Below, in pieces: positions 31,836-42,099 of a stretch of DNA of 55,023 bases (within the stretch, counting starts at the first letter, position 1; the number at the start of each line of letters is the position of its first letter). Below the pieces are notes generated by a model that was not told where the DNA came from, ran no database searches, and saw only the letters and a list, made by a program, of their open reading frames with translations. The position numbers and the translations under genes were made by a program. The stretch is taken from assembly GCA_017458265.1 (NCBI GenBank), contig JAFTFV010000010.1:1-55023 (forward strand), read 5' to 3'. The DNA comes from Bacteroidales bacterium (lineage in GTDB: Bacteria; Bacteroidota; Bacteroidia; Bacteroidales; UBA932).

Positions 31836-33932
31836 ATGGAGACCACCCTCACCGAAAAAGCCAGGGCCTGCGCCCTGGATGCGCTCAAGGATTTCACGCG
31901 ATATGACGGAACCCCTTTCATCGGGCATCCGGATGCAGTCGTGCGCATAGTCAGTGAGGAAATCGGCCTTCCTGACGAGTGCACTGCAGCCGTGTATCTG
32001 CACGAGGCAAGCCGCATGGCCGGTTTTATGGTCGAGCCGTCTGTCTGGGGGGATACCATCTGCACTCTTGTGGACGGCCTTAACAACATTTCCACCATCA
32101 AGCCCAAGGATACCCGCCTTGAGGCAGAGAACTACAAGAAACTCATCATCCAGTATTCTGCAGACCCCCGCGTAACGGTGCTCAAACTTGCAGACCGCCT
32201 GGAAATAATGCGCTCCCTCAAGATTTTTCCCAAGGCCGACCGCGAACGCAAGCAGCTTGAGACTCTGATGCTCTATATCCCGCTTGCCCATCAGCTTGGC
32301 CTGTACAATATGAAGCGGGAGATGGAGGATATATACCTGTCCTATGCAGAGCCGGAAAAATACCGTCTAATTACGAACAAGCTCAAGGCAACAGAGAAGG
32401 ACAGGGAAAAACTCATGGCAGAGTTCATTGAGCCCCTCAAATCCAAACTGGATGCAGCCGGAATCAAGTATAAACTGAAAATCCGCACCAAGGCCGCATA
32501 TTCGATATGGGCCAAGATGGAAAAGCAGAAAGTGCCGTTTGAGGGTGTATATGACGTTTTTGCCATCCGTTTTATCATAGACTGTGACGGCGAAGACCAT
32601 AAGCTGGAGAAGGATTTGTGCTGGCAGGTGTATTCCTTCGTTACGGAAGAGTATGAACCTGATACCAGGCGCCTCAGGGATTGGATTTCCAATCCCAAGC
32701 CAAACGGCTACGAAAGTCTCCACATCACTGTCAAGAACAGGGAGGGAGCTTATCTGGAGGTTCAGATCCGCACAAAGAGGATGGATGACATCGCTGAAAA
32801 CGGCTTTGCATCCCACTGGTCCTATAAAGGCATCCGCCGGGAAGAGACCATGGCGGCATGGCTGGGCTCCGTGCGTTATGCACTGGAGCATCCTGGGTCA
32901 GGCAGCAGTGAAGACCTCCCTCAGCCGCCATCCAAGGAGATATTCGTCTTTACGCCATCAGGAGAGCTCAGAATCCTTGCTGCGGGCTCTTCAGTGCTGG
33001 ATTTCGCCTTCGGGATACATACCAATATCGGCGCGCACTGCGTAGGCGCAAAGGTGAATGGCAAGGCGGTCTCCATCAGGGAAAAGCTCCAGACCGGAGA
33101 CGTTGTGGAGATTCTTACCTCCAAGAACCAGCGCCCCAATCAGGACTGGCTTGGCTGGGTGGTATCCTCGAAGGCCCGTTCAAAGGTAAAGCAGGCACTG
33201 GCTACCCAGGAACAGTCTCGCGCGGCAGATGGCAGGGAACTGCTTGAAAGGCGCCTGAGAAACTGGAAACTGGAGCTTCCGGACGATATGCTCACCGAAT
33301 TCCGCAAGAAGTACGGGTATGCAACGCTCACAAACTTCTATGCGGCAATAGGGGAGGAGTCCCTTGACGTCAATACGGTGAAGGACTTCATCCTGTCAGA
33401 GGCTCAGCGCCGCGCCGAATCCATCGAAGCGGCAGAGGCCGCCCAGGCCGCTGCAAAGGCATCCCGAAGTTTCGAATCCAAGGACGATATCCTTGTCCTT
33501 AATGCCCGCGACGTCAAGGGCATCGACTACAAGATGGCCCGTTGCTGCAATCCTGTATTCGGAGACGACGTGTTCGGCTTTGTGACAAGGACGGACGGCA
33601 TCAAGATTCACAGAATCACATGTCCCAACGCTTCAAGGCTTCTGGAAATGTTCCCGTACCGCATCCAGAAGGTGCGCTGGGCCGATTCCTCCTCCGGTAA
33701 TTTCCAGGTTACCCTCAAGGTCATTGCCGATGAAGAAAGCGCATCGGCAAGGATACTGGAAGTTATCGGTCAGTTCAAAGCATCAATCAGAAGCTTTGCG
33801 GTGAATGAAAACAGGCGCAGCGGCACATGGGAGATGTCCCTGAAGATTTCAGTCCCGTCCAATCTTGAACTGGACAAGGTGGTTTCACAGCTGCGCGCTG
33901 CAAGGCATGTGGTGAAAGTGTCAAGAATATGA
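31836..33932 (+). CDS. RelA/SpoT-family (p)ppGpp synthetase with degenerate hydrolase domain
   Basis: The 698-residue long RSH protein makes the alarmone (p)ppGpp. The domain order is HD hydrolase (about 1-170), synthetase (about 215-330), TGS (about 370-430) and ACT (about 620-698). Synthetase residues look intact: [32 protein letters not shown] and EVQIRT. In the hydrolase domain the HDxxED motif reads HEASRM and LADRLHNMRT reads [10 protein letters not shown], so the hydrolase is very likely inactive, as in E. coli RelA. A second, active hydrolase must then exist elsewhere. The ATG follows the mltG stop immediately; the end overlaps uvrB by ATGA. Confidence 0.92.
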   Translation: METTLTEKARACALDALKDFTRYDGTPFIGHPDAVVRIVSEEIGLPDECTAAVYLHEASRMAGFMVEPSVWGDTICTLVDGLNNISTIKPKDTRLEAENYKKLIIQYSADPRVTVLKLADRLEIMRSLKIFPKADRERKQLETLMLYIPLAHQLGLYNMKREMEDIYLSYAEPEKYRLITNKLKATEKDREKLMAEFIEPLKSKLDAAGIKYKLKIRTKAAYSIWAKMEKQKVPFEGVYDVFAIRFIIDCDGEDHKLEKDLCWQVYSFVTEEYEPDTRRLRDWISNPKPNGYESLHITVKNREGAYLEVQIRTKRMDDIAENGFASHWSYKGIRREETMAAWLGSVRYALEHPGSGSSEDLPQPPSKEIFVFTPSGELRILAAGSSVLDFAFGIHTNIGAHCVGAKVNGKAVSIREKLQTGDVVEILTSKNQRPNQDWLGWVVSSKARSKVKQALATQEQSRAADGRELLERRLRNWKLELPDDMLTEFRKKYGYATLTNFYAAIGEESLDVNTVKDFILSEAQRRAESIEAAEAAQAAAKASRSFESKDDILVLNARDVKGIDYKMARCCNPVFGDDVFGFVTRTDGIKIHRITCPNASRLLEMFPYRIQKVRWADSSSGNFQVTLKVIADEESASARILEVIGQFKASIRSFAVNENRRSGTWEMSLKISVPSNLELDKVVSQLRAARHVVKVSRI

Positions 33933-36127
33933 ATTTCAGGATAAACTCGCAGTATAAGCCCTCCGGAGACCAGCCGGAAGCCATTGACGGCCTTGTGAAG
34001 GCTCTTAGCCAGGGTGTGAACGACGTCACGCTCCTTGGCGTGACCGGCAGCGGCAAGACTTTTACCATGGCAAACGTAATCGAGCGCCTGCAGCGTCCGG
34101 CGCTTATTTTGAGCCATAACAAGACCCTTGCGGCGCAGCTATACGGCGAATTCAAAGCGTTTTTTCCCGACAATGCTGTTGAGTATTTCGTCTCCTATTA
34201 TGATTATTACCAGCCGGAAGCTTACATTCCCACGACTGACACCTATATCGAGAAAGATCTATCCATCAACGACAAGATAGACGAACTCAGGGTCAGTGCG
34301 GCATCGGCACTTATGTCCGGGAGGAGGGACGTGATAGTGATTTCGTCGGTGTCCTGCCTTTACGGAATCGGCAATCCGGAAGATTTTCACGACCAGACGG
34401 TTACGGTGCAGAAAGGCCAGGCCATGTCAATGACCAGGCTGCTGTACAAGCTGGTGGATGCCCTCTATTACAGGACTGAGGCCGACTTCAAACGAGGCAG
34501 TTTCCGCGTGCGCGGGGATACAGTCGACATTTTCCTTGGCGGTGCCGATTATGCCGTGCGCATCGAGTTTTTCGGTGACGAGGTTGACGGAATAGCGCTT
34601 ATAGACCCCGTGACAGGAGCTATTTTCGAGAGGCTGGAGAAAATCGATCTGTATCCGGCCAAGAACTTCATAACCTCTAAGGAAAAGGGTGCAAAGGCGG
34701 TGATGCAGATTCAGGACGACCTTATAAAGCAGGTGGAGTATTTCGAGTCCATCGGCAAGTTCCTTGAGGCCAAACGTCTGAAACAGAGGGTGGAGTACGA
34801 TATGGAGATGATCAAGGAGATGGGCTACTGCCCCGGCGTGGAGAATTATTCCCGCTATTTTGACGGCCGCAAGCCAGGGGAGAGGCCTTTCACCCTTATC
34901 GATTATTTTCCCAAGGATTTCTTGTGCTTCATCGACGAAAGCCATGTGACGCTCCCTCAAATCAGGGCCATGTTCGGCGGAGACCATTCCCGCAAGGAGA
35001 CCCTGGTGGAATACGGTTTCCGTCTTCCTGCGGCAAGTGACAACAGGCCTCTGACCTTCGATGAATTCGAGGCCGTGACCGGCCAGAAGGTCTACGTCAG
35101 TGCCACCCCTGCCGATTATGAACTCGAAAAGAGCGAAGGCCTTGTCGTGGAGCAGATAGTGAGGCCAACCGGCCTTCTTGACCCACCCATCGAGGTGCGT
35201 CCCACCAAGAATCAGGTGGATGACCTCATGGAAGAGATACGAGTCCGTGCTTCAAAGGATGAGCGGGTGCTCGTCACTACGCTCACAAAGCGCATGGCCG
35301 AAGAACTTGACAGTTACTTCACAAAGATGGGAGTGCGCTGCCGATATATACATTCAGACGTTGACACGGCCGAACGCGTGGAAATCATCGAGGATTTCAA
35401 GAACGGCCTCTTCGATGTGCTCATCGGCGTAAACCTTCTTCGCGAAGGCCTCGATATACCTACGGTGTCCCTTGTTGCCATCCTTGATGCCGACAAGGAA
35501 GGCTTCCTGCGCAGCGGCAGGGCCCTTACCCAGACAGCCGGCCGTGCCGCCCGCAACGTGAACGGCCTCGTTATCATGTATGCCGATACCGTAACCCGCT
35601 CGATGGATGAGACAATCCGTGAGACGGCCCGCCGCCGTGCAAAGCAGCAGGAATACAACCAGGTGCACGGCATAACACCCACCCAGGTGCAGGTACGCTC
35701 CAACATACTTGTGAGCGAGCTTGTAACGTCCAAGGAAGACACTTCGCATATCAGCGGTTTCCTGAATCCGGTGCTGAAGAACAGCGTTACCGGTCACGTG
35801 AGCGCCAGGGATTCCGTATCGGACCCTACATACGTTCCGAGCGCAAGCGAACTTGGCTCCGGAGACATTTCCGTTGGACTTGGACATGATGCCGTGAGGG
35901 AGAATAAATCGGCGTATGTGGACGGCTACATTGCGGCAGACCTTGCCGCAGTCCTCCAGGACCCTGTAATTCGTTCTATGTCACGCGAACAGGTAGAAAA
36001 ATCCGCTGCTGAATCGCGCCGGAAGATGCAGAAGGCAGCAGCAGATCTTGATTTCACGGCCGCAGCGCGTTACCGTGACGAGATGTGGGCGCTTGAAGAA
36101 TACCTCAAAGTATGGAATAAATATTAA
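33929..36127 (+). CDS. uvrB: UvrABC system protein B
   Basis: UvrB verifies DNA damage and nicks with UvrC in nucleotide excision repair. The 732-residue protein shows Walker [15 protein letters not shown] near 37-50, the DNA-clamping beta-hairpin [15 protein letters not shown] near 90-104, a DESH box (FIDESH), motif [11 protein letters not shown] and a C-terminal UVR helix pair near 685-725 ([20 protein letters not shown]). It exceeds the usual 660-680 residues because the linker between the helicase core and the UVR domain is about 95 residues, Ser/Asp-rich and not recognisable. It is the last gene of the glucosaminidase-mltG-rel operon. Confidence 0.96.
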   Translation: MNFRINSQYKPSGDQPEAIDGLVKALSQGVNDVTLLGVTGSGKTFTMANVIERLQRPALILSHNKTLAAQLYGEFKAFFPDNAVEYFVSYYDYYQPEAYIPTTDTYIEKDLSINDKIDELRVSAASALMSGRRDVIVISSVSCLYGIGNPEDFHDQTVTVQKGQAMSMTRLLYKLVDALYYRTEADFKRGSFRVRGDTVDIFLGGADYAVRIEFFGDEVDGIALIDPVTGAIFERLEKIDLYPAKNFITSKEKGAKAVMQIQDDLIKQVEYFESIGKFLEAKRLKQRVEYDMEMIKEMGYCPGVENYSRYFDGRKPGERPFTLIDYFPKDFLCFIDESHVTLPQIRAMFGGDHSRKETLVEYGFRLPAASDNRPLTFDEFEAVTGQKVYVSATPADYELEKSEGLVVEQIVRPTGLLDPPIEVRPTKNQVDDLMEEIRVRASKDERVLVTTLTKRMAEELDSYFTKMGVRCRYIHSDVDTAERVEIIEDFKNGLFDVLIGVNLLREGLDIPTVSLVAILDADKEGFLRSGRALTQTAGRAARNVNGLVIMYADTVTRSMDETIRETARRRAKQQEYNQVHGITPTQVQVRSNILVSELVTSKEDTSHISGFLNPVLKNSVTGHVSARDSVSDPTYVPSASELGSGDISVGLGHDAVRENKSAYVDGYIAADLAAVLQDPVIRSMSREQVEKSAAESRRKMQKAAADLDFTAAARYRDEMWALEEYLKVWNKY

Positions 36128-36143
36128 AAATTTTTCAAATAAG

Positions 36144-36175
36144 TTTGGTAGTGTGAAAAATAATGTGTACTTTTG
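36144..36175 (+). promoter_or_regulatory. Promoter of the OmpA-family gene
   Basis: TTTG at 36144-36147, a 20-base spacer and TACTTTTG at 36168-36175. The A/T-rich upstream stretch (36125-36143) suggests a strong promoter with an UP-like element. Confidence 0.75.
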
Positions 36176-36222
36176 CGCTTGTAGTGACTAAAAGGCAAAA
36201 CTAAAAAACATTATACTCAATT

Positions 36223-37464
36223 ATGAAAAGTATGAAAACAATCTTCGGAGTTCTTGCTGCAGCAAGCCTCCTCTTCTCCGTGAACGCTTTCGCTCAGGAG
36301 AATGGAAATCGTGACGAGAACGGCAACGTCGTTCGTGGTCCCTATGAAACCAACGCCTTTGGCGACAACTGGTTTGTCGGCGGTGGTATCGGTCTGAACT
36401 CTGGTTTTAACACTGGAAATGGTAGTGACATTAAGTGGTTCACCTTCCCTGGTCTTGGCCTTGACATTTATGGCGGTAAGATGCTTACTCCTGAATATGG
36501 TCTTCGTCTTTCTTATCATGGCTTGACAAACCAGTCTACCTTGAAGCCCTTTGATATTTATAAGAAGGTTCAGCATTTCGTAGGTCTTGATGTTCTCTTT
36601 GATCTCAGCACTCTTATTGATGGTTATGTAGAGACTCGCAAGTGGAGTTGGCTCGCTTATCCTTCAGCCGGTCTCAGCCTTGTTGATGTTCCCGGCGACG
36701 GAGCAAAAGCAAATCCCGGTTGGGCACTGGGTGCAGGTCTCATCGCAAAGAAGTATGCTTTCCTTGGCAATGAGAAACTCGATATGATTATCGAAGGTCG
36801 CGTTCTTGCCGTTGCAGATAAGGATGGTTATAACTGGAATGACTCTGGTGCCGGTTTCCCTGCACAGATTTCTTTCCCTCTTTCACTCACTTGGGGTGTA
36901 GCTTATAAGCTTGGAAAGCAGGGTTTCCAGCGTCACAGCAGCGTAGTTCCTGCTATCATCCCTGTTCCTTTCACCACCGAGCAGTATGAAGACCTCAGCG
37001 GTAAGGTTGCAGAGCTTGAGAAGGAAAACGCCGAACTTAAGGACAAGATCGCAGCCCTCGAGAACGAGGTCGCTCCTCTCCGCCAGCTCGTAAATGGCCA
37101 GACCTACCTCTACGACAATGGCACCTTCACTGCAGTTGATGCAGCCGCCGGCGCCCCTGTCACCCTCTACTTCGACTGCGGCAGCGCTACCCTCAGCGCA
37201 CGTGAAAAGGCTCACTTCGAGTACTTCACCAAGAACGTTGTCAACGAGAACACCAAGCTCTCCGTCAACGGTTACGCAGACAAGCAGACCGGTTCCGCAA
37301 AGCGCAACCAGCAGCTCTCCGAGCAGCGTGTCAAGACTGTTGTCGACCTCCTCAAGAAGGCAGGCGCAGCTGAAGAAAACATCGAGAGCGCAGCTCACGG
37401 TGCAACCGTACAGCCTTTCGACAGCGCAGCTAAGAACCGCGTAGTTACCATCGAGGTTAAGTAA
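36223..37464 (+). CDS. OmpA-family outer membrane protein
   Basis: The 413-residue protein has a signal peptide (MKTIFGVLAAASLLFSVNAFA after a second Met), an N-terminal region of about 230 residues rich in aromatic alternating strands that probably forms a beta-barrel, a short coiled coil (VAELEKENAELKDKIAALEN near 262-281) and a C-terminal OmpA/MotB domain that binds peptidoglycan (VTLYFDCGSATLSAREKAHF, then NGYADKQTGSAKRNQQLSEQR). It would tether the outer membrane to the wall. Its strong promoter and dedicated terminator suggest a highly expressed monocistronic gene. Confidence 0.92.
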   Translation: MKSMKTIFGVLAAASLLFSVNAFAQENGNRDENGNVVRGPYETNAFGDNWFVGGGIGLNSGFNTGNGSDIKWFTFPGLGLDIYGGKMLTPEYGLRLSYHGLTNQSTLKPFDIYKKVQHFVGLDVLFDLSTLIDGYVETRKWSWLAYPSAGLSLVDVPGDGAKANPGWALGAGLIAKKYAFLGNEKLDMIIEGRVLAVADKDGYNWNDSGAGFPAQISFPLSLTWGVAYKLGKQGFQRHSSVVPAIIPVPFTTEQYEDLSGKVAELEKENAELKDKIAALENEVAPLRQLVNGQTYLYDNGTFTAVDAAAGAPVTLYFDCGSATLSAREKAHFEYFTKNVVNENTKLSVNGYADKQTGSAKRNQQLSEQRVKTVVDLLKKAGAAEENIESAAHGATVQPFDSAAKNRVVTIEVK

Positions 37465-37486
37465 TTTAACTCAAGATTACATTTAA

Positions 37487-37518
37487 AAGCATCTCCTTCG
37501 GGAGGTGCTTTTTTTTTA
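37487..37518 (+). terminator. Intrinsic terminator of the OmpA-family gene
   Basis: AAAGCATCTCC, a TTCG tetraloop and GGAGGTGCTTT form a stem with one wobble pair, followed by eight further T residues. Confidence 0.92.
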
Positions 37519-37519
37519 C

Positions 37520-37527
37520 TATCTTTG
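37520..37527 (+). promoter_or_regulatory. -7 box of the HAD/aguB operon
   Basis: TATCTTTG lies two bases after the T-run of the preceding terminator and 7 bases before the ATG at 37535. Any -33 contact would fall inside the terminator hairpin, so termination and initiation signals are interleaved. Confidence 0.6.
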
Positions 37528-37534
37528 CAGCGTT

Positions 37535-38374
37535 ATGAGAAGAAAACCAATAGTTGCACTTATTTACGACTTTGACGGGACTCTTTCCCCCGGCAATATG
37601 CAGGAGTTTGGCTTTATCCAGGCAATCGGCCAGACTCCGGAAGAGTTCTGGTCCAAAAGCGACGGAATAGCTAAGGGGCAGGACGCCTCCAACATCCTGG
37701 CATACATGAAACTCATGTTCGATGAGGCCAGAAAGAACGGCATCAAGCTCACGAGAGAAGATTTCAAAAAATATGGTGCAGATATCAAGCTTTACGATGG
37801 CGTCCGTGACTGGTTCCGCAACGTAAAGGAATACGGCAAAGCCCACGGAGTAATTGTAGAACACTACATCAATTCTTCCGGCCTTACGGAGATCATCGAA
37901 GGTTCTCCCATCGCCAGGGAATTCAAGCACATATTTGCCGGCAGTTTCATATATGACGAGAACGGAGAAGCAGAATGGCCCGGCATTGCAGTAGACTACA
38001 CGGCCAAGACGCAGTATCTTTTCAAAATCCAGAAAGGCATCTTTTCATCCCGCGACGCCGTAAAGGTGAACGAATCCCTTGCCGATGACGCCAAGCGCAT
38101 ACCATTTACCAATATGATATACTTCGGCGACGGAGAGACTGACGTCCCTTCCATGAAGCTTGTGAATATGTTCGGAGGCAACGCAATTGCCGTTTTCGAC
38201 CCTTCCCGTCCGGGTAAGAAGGAAAACGCCCGCAAACTCCTCCGCCAGGGCAGGGCTAATTTCATCACACCGGCAAGTTATACCAAAGATTCCAGGACAT
38301 TCCGTCTTGTGTGTGCCATCATAGACAAAGTCAAGGCCGACACAGAACTCAAACAGTTTACAAGGTACAAATGA
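37535..38374 (+). CDS. HAD-family hydrolase
   Basis: The 279-residue protein is a haloacid-dehalogenase-type phosphatase. Motif I is IYDFDGTLSP near residues 8-17 and motif IV is IYFGDGETDVPSMKLV near 189-204, with a helical cap between. The substrate is unknown. The start MRRKPIV was chosen because the upstream ATG at 37505 lies within the terminator. It overlaps the aguB start by ATGA, but a link to polyamine synthesis is not established. Confidence 0.85.
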   Translation: MRRKPIVALIYDFDGTLSPGNMQEFGFIQAIGQTPEEFWSKSDGIAKGQDASNILAYMKLMFDEARKNGIKLTREDFKKYGADIKLYDGVRDWFRNVKEYGKAHGVIVEHYINSSGLTEIIEGSPIAREFKHIFAGSFIYDENGEAEWPGIAVDYTAKTQYLFKIQKGIFSSRDAVKVNESLADDAKRIPFTNMIYFGDGETDVPSMKLVNMFGGNAIAVFDPSRPGKKENARKLLRQGRANFITPASYTKDSRTFRLVCAIIDKVKADTELKQFTRYK

Positions 38375-39255
38375 GAAAGTTGAAAGTAGGACTCGTACAG
38401 CAAAGCTGCACTTCCTCCACTCAGGACAATATCAAGAAACTTGAAGCCAATATAAGAACAGCTGCAGATAGCGGCGCAGAACTCGTTGTCCTTCAAGAAC
38501 TTCACAACAGCCTGTACTTCTGTCAGGAAGAGAATGCAAAGCTCTGCGATCTGGCCGAACCCATCCCCGGGCCTTCTACAGAGCGCTTCGGCGCGCTTGC
38601 AAAGGAACTGGGTATAGTGCTGGTGCTCTCGCTGTTCGAGCGCCGCGCTCCCGGTATTTATCATAATACAGCAGTCGTTCTTGAAAAGGATGGGACGATA
38701 GCCGGCAAATACCGCAAGATGCACATCCCGGACGACCCTCTCTTTTACGAGAAGTTCTACTTCACTCCCGGCGACCTTGGCTTCGAGCCCATCAGAACAT
38801 CCGTGGGTACATTAGGCGTTCTGGTATGCTGGGATCAGTGGTATCCGGAAGCAGCCCGTCTTATGGCTCTGAGCGGGGCGGAAATGCTCATCTATCCTAC
38901 TGCCATCGGCGGTGTGCCCACAGATCCCGACTGGGAACAGGTGCAGCAGAGACAGGCCTGGCAACTTGTCCAGAGAGGACACGCCGTGGCCAACGGGCTC
39001 CCTGTCATAACCGCAAACCGCACCGGTGTGGAACCGGATCCTACAGGCCACTCTACTGGCATCGATTTCTGGGGCCATTCATTTATAACAGGAGCCCAGG
39101 GAGAACTTTTAACAGAGTTTGAGAAGTCTGAGGAAGGCGTTCATGTAGTAGAGCTTGACCTTGAACAGTGTGAATACGTACGCCGTGGCTGGCCGTTCCT
39201 CAGGGACCGCCGCATTGATGCCTATGATAATCTGCTCAAGCGCTACGCCAAGTAG
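38371..39255 (+). CDS. aguB: N-carbamoylputrescine amidase
   Basis: AguB hydrolyses N-carbamoylputrescine to putrescine, ammonia and CO2. The 294-residue nitrilase-superfamily protein carries the catalytic Glu (VVLQELHNSLYF near 38-49), Lys (GKYRKMHIPDDP near 112-123) and Cys (LVCWDQWYPEAARL near 149-162). The long PTAIGG and FITGAQGELL segments match the plant/bacterial AguB clade. It overlaps the HAD gene by ATGA and converges on aguA, the preceding pathway step, with a 13-base overlap of the coding ends. Confidence 0.93.
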   Translation: MRKLKVGLVQQSCTSSTQDNIKKLEANIRTAADSGAELVVLQELHNSLYFCQEENAKLCDLAEPIPGPSTERFGALAKELGIVLVLSLFERRAPGIYHNTAVVLEKDGTIAGKYRKMHIPDDPLFYEKFYFTPGDLGFEPIRTSVGTLGVLVCWDQWYPEAARLMALSGAEMLIYPTAIGGVPTDPDWEQVQQRQAWQLVQRGHAVANGLPVITANRTGVEPDPTGHSTGIDFWGHSFITGAQGELLTEFEKSEEGVHVVELDLEQCEYVRRGWPFLRDRRIDAYDNLLKRYAK

Positions 39256-40283
39256 CCTTCCGGATAGTTCATGGTTATGCAGTGAAGCCCGCCGTGGCCT
39301 GAAAGAAGCGGCCTGCAGTCTATAGCTTCCACCTTACGCTCCGGGAATACCTTCTGGAGCGTTTCTTTTACGATATCATCCTTGGCCGAACCGGACCCCG
39401 GGACCAGAACAGCGCCGTTGATGATAAGGAAATTGGCGTATGAACCGGGAAGGCGGTAGCCGTCAAGATACATTGCGTCGGGTAGCGGCAGCGGCACCAG
39501 TTTGTATGGTTTCCCGTCAAGGGTCCGGAAGGACCGGAGCTGCTCTTCCATGGCTTTCAATGGTGCGTAATTCTCGTCGGAGGGGTCTTCGCAGCAGGTG
39601 TACGCAATGGTATCACGGCTGCAAAAACGGGCCAGGATGTCAACGTGGCTGTCGGTGTCGTCGCCCGCTATGGTACCATGGTCAAGCCATAGTATGCGCT
39701 TGAGACCAAATGCTTTTGAGAGATGATTCTCAATCTCTTCTTTAGACAGATACTCATTCCTGTTAAGGGAAGTGAGGCATTCCGTGGTGGTTAGAAGTGT
39801 TCCTTCGCCGTCCGTGTCTATGCTGCCTCCTTCAAGGACATACGGCCTCATGTCCACGAGATTTACGTCGTGGGCAAAAATGCCCTTGGAGAACATTCTG
39901 CGTGTGATTTGATTGTCAAGGTCTGAGGCGAACTTGAGCCCCCAGCCGTTGAAAACGAAGTCCAGAACGTGTTTGCTGCCATCGGCCCCGATGACAGATA
40001 TTCCGCCATGGTCCCTGGCCCAGGTGTCGTTTATTTCGCATTCTGCATAGCGGATTGCGTCGAGATCCAGTGAAAGGCCAAGCTTCTCAGCGCAGCGGGC
40101 AAGGTCACGGCGGCATTCGGCCTCTGACCTTCCAACTATTACCAGCGGCTCATACCTTAGAATTGCCTCTGCAATTTTTGTGTAACACTGCTGAACTTTT
40201 TCCACTTCATACCAAAGTGAATCCCTGTGAGGCCATGTGAGCTGCACACAGCCTTGCTTTTCCCATTCTGCCGGTAGTCTCAT
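39243..40283 (-). CDS. aguA: Agmatine deiminase
   Basis: AguA converts agmatine to N-carbamoylputrescine, the substrate of AguB. The 346-residue peptidyl-arginine-deiminase-like protein shows INDTWARDHGGI near 87-98 (substrate and catalytic acid), DSHVDILARF near 214-223 and the catalytic Cys in GHGGLHCITMNYP near 327-339. Together with aguB it makes putrescine from agmatine; the arginine decarboxylase that would supply agmatine is not in the window. It has its own promoter only 7 bases upstream of the ATG. Confidence 0.94.
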   Translation of the reverse strand: MRLPAEWEKQGCVQLTWPHRDSLWYEVEKVQQCYTKIAEAILRYEPLVIVGRSEAECRRDLARCAEKLGLSLDLDAIRYAECEINDTWARDHGGISVIGADGSKHVLDFVFNGWGLKFASDLDNQITRRMFSKGIFAHDVNLVDMRPYVLEGGSIDTDGEGTLLTTTECLTSLNRNEYLSKEEIENHLSKAFGLKRILWLDHGTIAGDDTDSHVDILARFCSRDTIAYTCCEDPSDENYAPLKAMEEQLRSFRTLDGKPYKLVPLPLPDAMYLDGYRLPGSYANFLIINGAVLVPGSGSAKDDIVKETLQKVFPERKVEAIDCRPLLSGHGGLHCITMNYPEGYLA

Positions 40284-40290
40284 AACGGTG

Positions 40291-40298
40291 CAAAGATA
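40291..40298 (-). promoter_or_regulatory. -7 box of aguA
   Basis: TATCTTTG on the minus strand, 7 bases from the aguA ATG, so the mRNA should be nearly leaderless. Confidence 0.6.
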
Positions 40299-40318
40299 AT
40301 CATTTTCAAAAAAATTAC

Positions 40319-40326
40319 TATATTTG
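40319..40326 (+). promoter_or_regulatory. -7 box of the acyl-CoA ligase gene
   Basis: TATATTTG, 24 bases before the ATG at 40351 and divergent from the aguA promoter 20 bases away. Confidence 0.6.
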
Positions 40327-40350
40327 TGGATGTACTAAACTGAAACAGCT

Positions 40351-41997
40351 ATGTCCAATTATCCGCATTATCTCAAGAGGCTGCAGGACGCAACCCGCAA
40401 GTTTTGGGACAAACCCGCACTGAATACCATCGGCGGTGATTCTTTCACTTATGCCCAGATGGCTACTGATATTGCCCGCTTCCATATAGTTTTCGAAAAA
40501 GCAGGCTTCAAGAAAGGCGACAAGATTGCCCTTTGTGCAAATAACGGCGCCCGATGGGGCTTCGCATATCTTGCCGTTAACACGTATGAAACCGTTATCG
40601 TCCCTATCCTCGCAGACTTCACTCCTGAAAGCGTCATGGGACTCGTCAACCATTCGGATAGTATCGCGCTCTTTACCAATGCGGCACGCTGGGCCAAGAT
40701 GGATCCCGAAAAGATGCCGGCACTGAAAGTGGTGTTTGATGTCGACAACTGGAAAGTTCTCCTTTGCCGTGACGCCAAAATCCAGGATGCTGTTGACAAT
40801 CTGGACAAACTCTTTGCAGAGAAATATCCCAATGGCTTCGGCCCCGAGGATGTCGTCTTCCCTACTGACAACTGGGACGATCTTTCCACCATCAACTATA
40901 CCTCAGGCTCAACAGGAGATCCCAAGGGCGTAATGCTCACTTACAGGAATTTCAGCGCCAATGTGGATTACAGCCAGCGCCATGTCCCTGCAGGAGACAA
41001 GATGGTTTCCATGCTCCCGATGGCCCACATGTACGGCCTCGTGATTGAATTCCTCTATCCTCTGTGCAACGGTACCTCCATCTACTGGATGGCAAAGGCC
41101 CCCACTCCGGCTGCCCTTCTCAAGGCATTTGCCGAAGTGAAGCCTTATCTCCTTATCACCGTGCCTCTGGTGATGGAAAAGATTTACAAGAGCAAGGTGA
41201 AGCCCACTCTTGACAAGCCTCTCATCAAGTTCCTTACAAAGATTCCCGGTATCAACAATATCATCTACAATAAGGTAAAGGACGGGCTTGTACAGGCATT
41301 CGGCGGCAACGTGCAGGAATTCATCATGGGTGGTGCCGCCCTCAATCCTGAGGTGGAGCGCCTCTTCAAGAAGATCAAGTTCCCTTATCTGGTGGGATAT
41401 GGCATGACAGAGGCCTGCCCTCTGCTTGCATACGAACACTGGACCAAGTACGTGGCCGGAAGCTGCGGAAAGGCCGTAGACGTTGCCCAGGTCCGCATCG
41501 ACTCCGATGACCCTCAGCACGTTGTAGGCGAGATCCAGGCCAAGGGAGAGAATATCACTATCGGCTATTATAAGAACCCGGAGGCAACGGCCAACGCCTT
41601 TACGGAGGATGGCTGGCTCCGTACCGGAGACCTCGGTATCATCGATGCCGATGGCAACATCTTCATCCGCGGCCGCTCCAAGAACATGATTCTCGGCCCT
41701 TCCGGACAGAACATCTATCCCGAAGAGCTTGAAGCCGTCGTGAACAACCAGCCCTATGTGATGGAGTCTGTGGTCGTGGACCGTGGCGGCAAACTTGTTG
41801 CCCTTGTGTTCCTTGATGAGCAGGCAATAGCCAAGTCCCTCCTTGACCCCGAGGCCAAGGCAGAGATTCCGGAAAACATCCGTCTGGGTGCAAACCGCCA
41901 GTTCCCCTCATACAGCCAGATTGCAAAGGTTGAGCTCATGGACAAGCCTTTCGAAAAGACTCCTAAGATGTCCATCCGCCGCTTCCTTTACAAGTAA
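40351..41997 (+). CDS. AMP-dependent acyl-CoA ligase (long-chain fatty acid type)
   Basis: The 548-residue enzyme activates a carboxylic acid, probably a fatty acid, through an acyl-adenylate. The P-loop YTSGSTGDPKGVMLT near 190-204, the A5 motif GYGMTEACPLL near 349-359, TGDLG near 427-431 and the C-terminal catalytic Lys context EKTPKMSIRRF are all present. It is shorter than typical FadD (about 560-600) but complete. It is flanked by a divergent promoter and a strong terminator, so it is monocistronic. Confidence 0.9.
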   Translation: MSNYPHYLKRLQDATRKFWDKPALNTIGGDSFTYAQMATDIARFHIVFEKAGFKKGDKIALCANNGARWGFAYLAVNTYETVIVPILADFTPESVMGLVNHSDSIALFTNAARWAKMDPEKMPALKVVFDVDNWKVLLCRDAKIQDAVDNLDKLFAEKYPNGFGPEDVVFPTDNWDDLSTINYTSGSTGDPKGVMLTYRNFSANVDYSQRHVPAGDKMVSMLPMAHMYGLVIEFLYPLCNGTSIYWMAKAPTPAALLKAFAEVKPYLLITVPLVMEKIYKSKVKPTLDKPLIKFLTKIPGINNIIYNKVKDGLVQAFGGNVQEFIMGGAALNPEVERLFKKIKFPYLVGYGMTEACPLLAYEHWTKYVAGSCGKAVDVAQVRIDSDDPQHVVGEIQAKGENITIGYYKNPEATANAFTEDGWLRTGDLGIIDADGNIFIRGRSKNMILGPSGQNIYPEELEAVVNNQPYVMESVVVDRGGKLVALVFLDEQAIAKSLLDPEAKAEIPENIRLGANRQFPSYSQIAKVELMDKPFEKTPKMSIRRFLYK

Positions 41998-42049
41998 TCT
42001 GCCAATTTGTCAGCATAAGAGCCATTGGCTTGAGATTTGACTTATCAAA

Positions 42050-42080
42050 AGCCGGTCCTGCAGAAGGACCGGCTTATTTG
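42050..42080 (+). terminator. Intrinsic terminator after the acyl-CoA ligase gene
   Basis: AGCCGGTCCT and AGGACCGGCT form a perfect 10-bp stem around GCAGA, followed by TATTTG. Confidence 0.85.
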
Positions 42081-42099
42081 ATACTAAAACAAAAGATAT

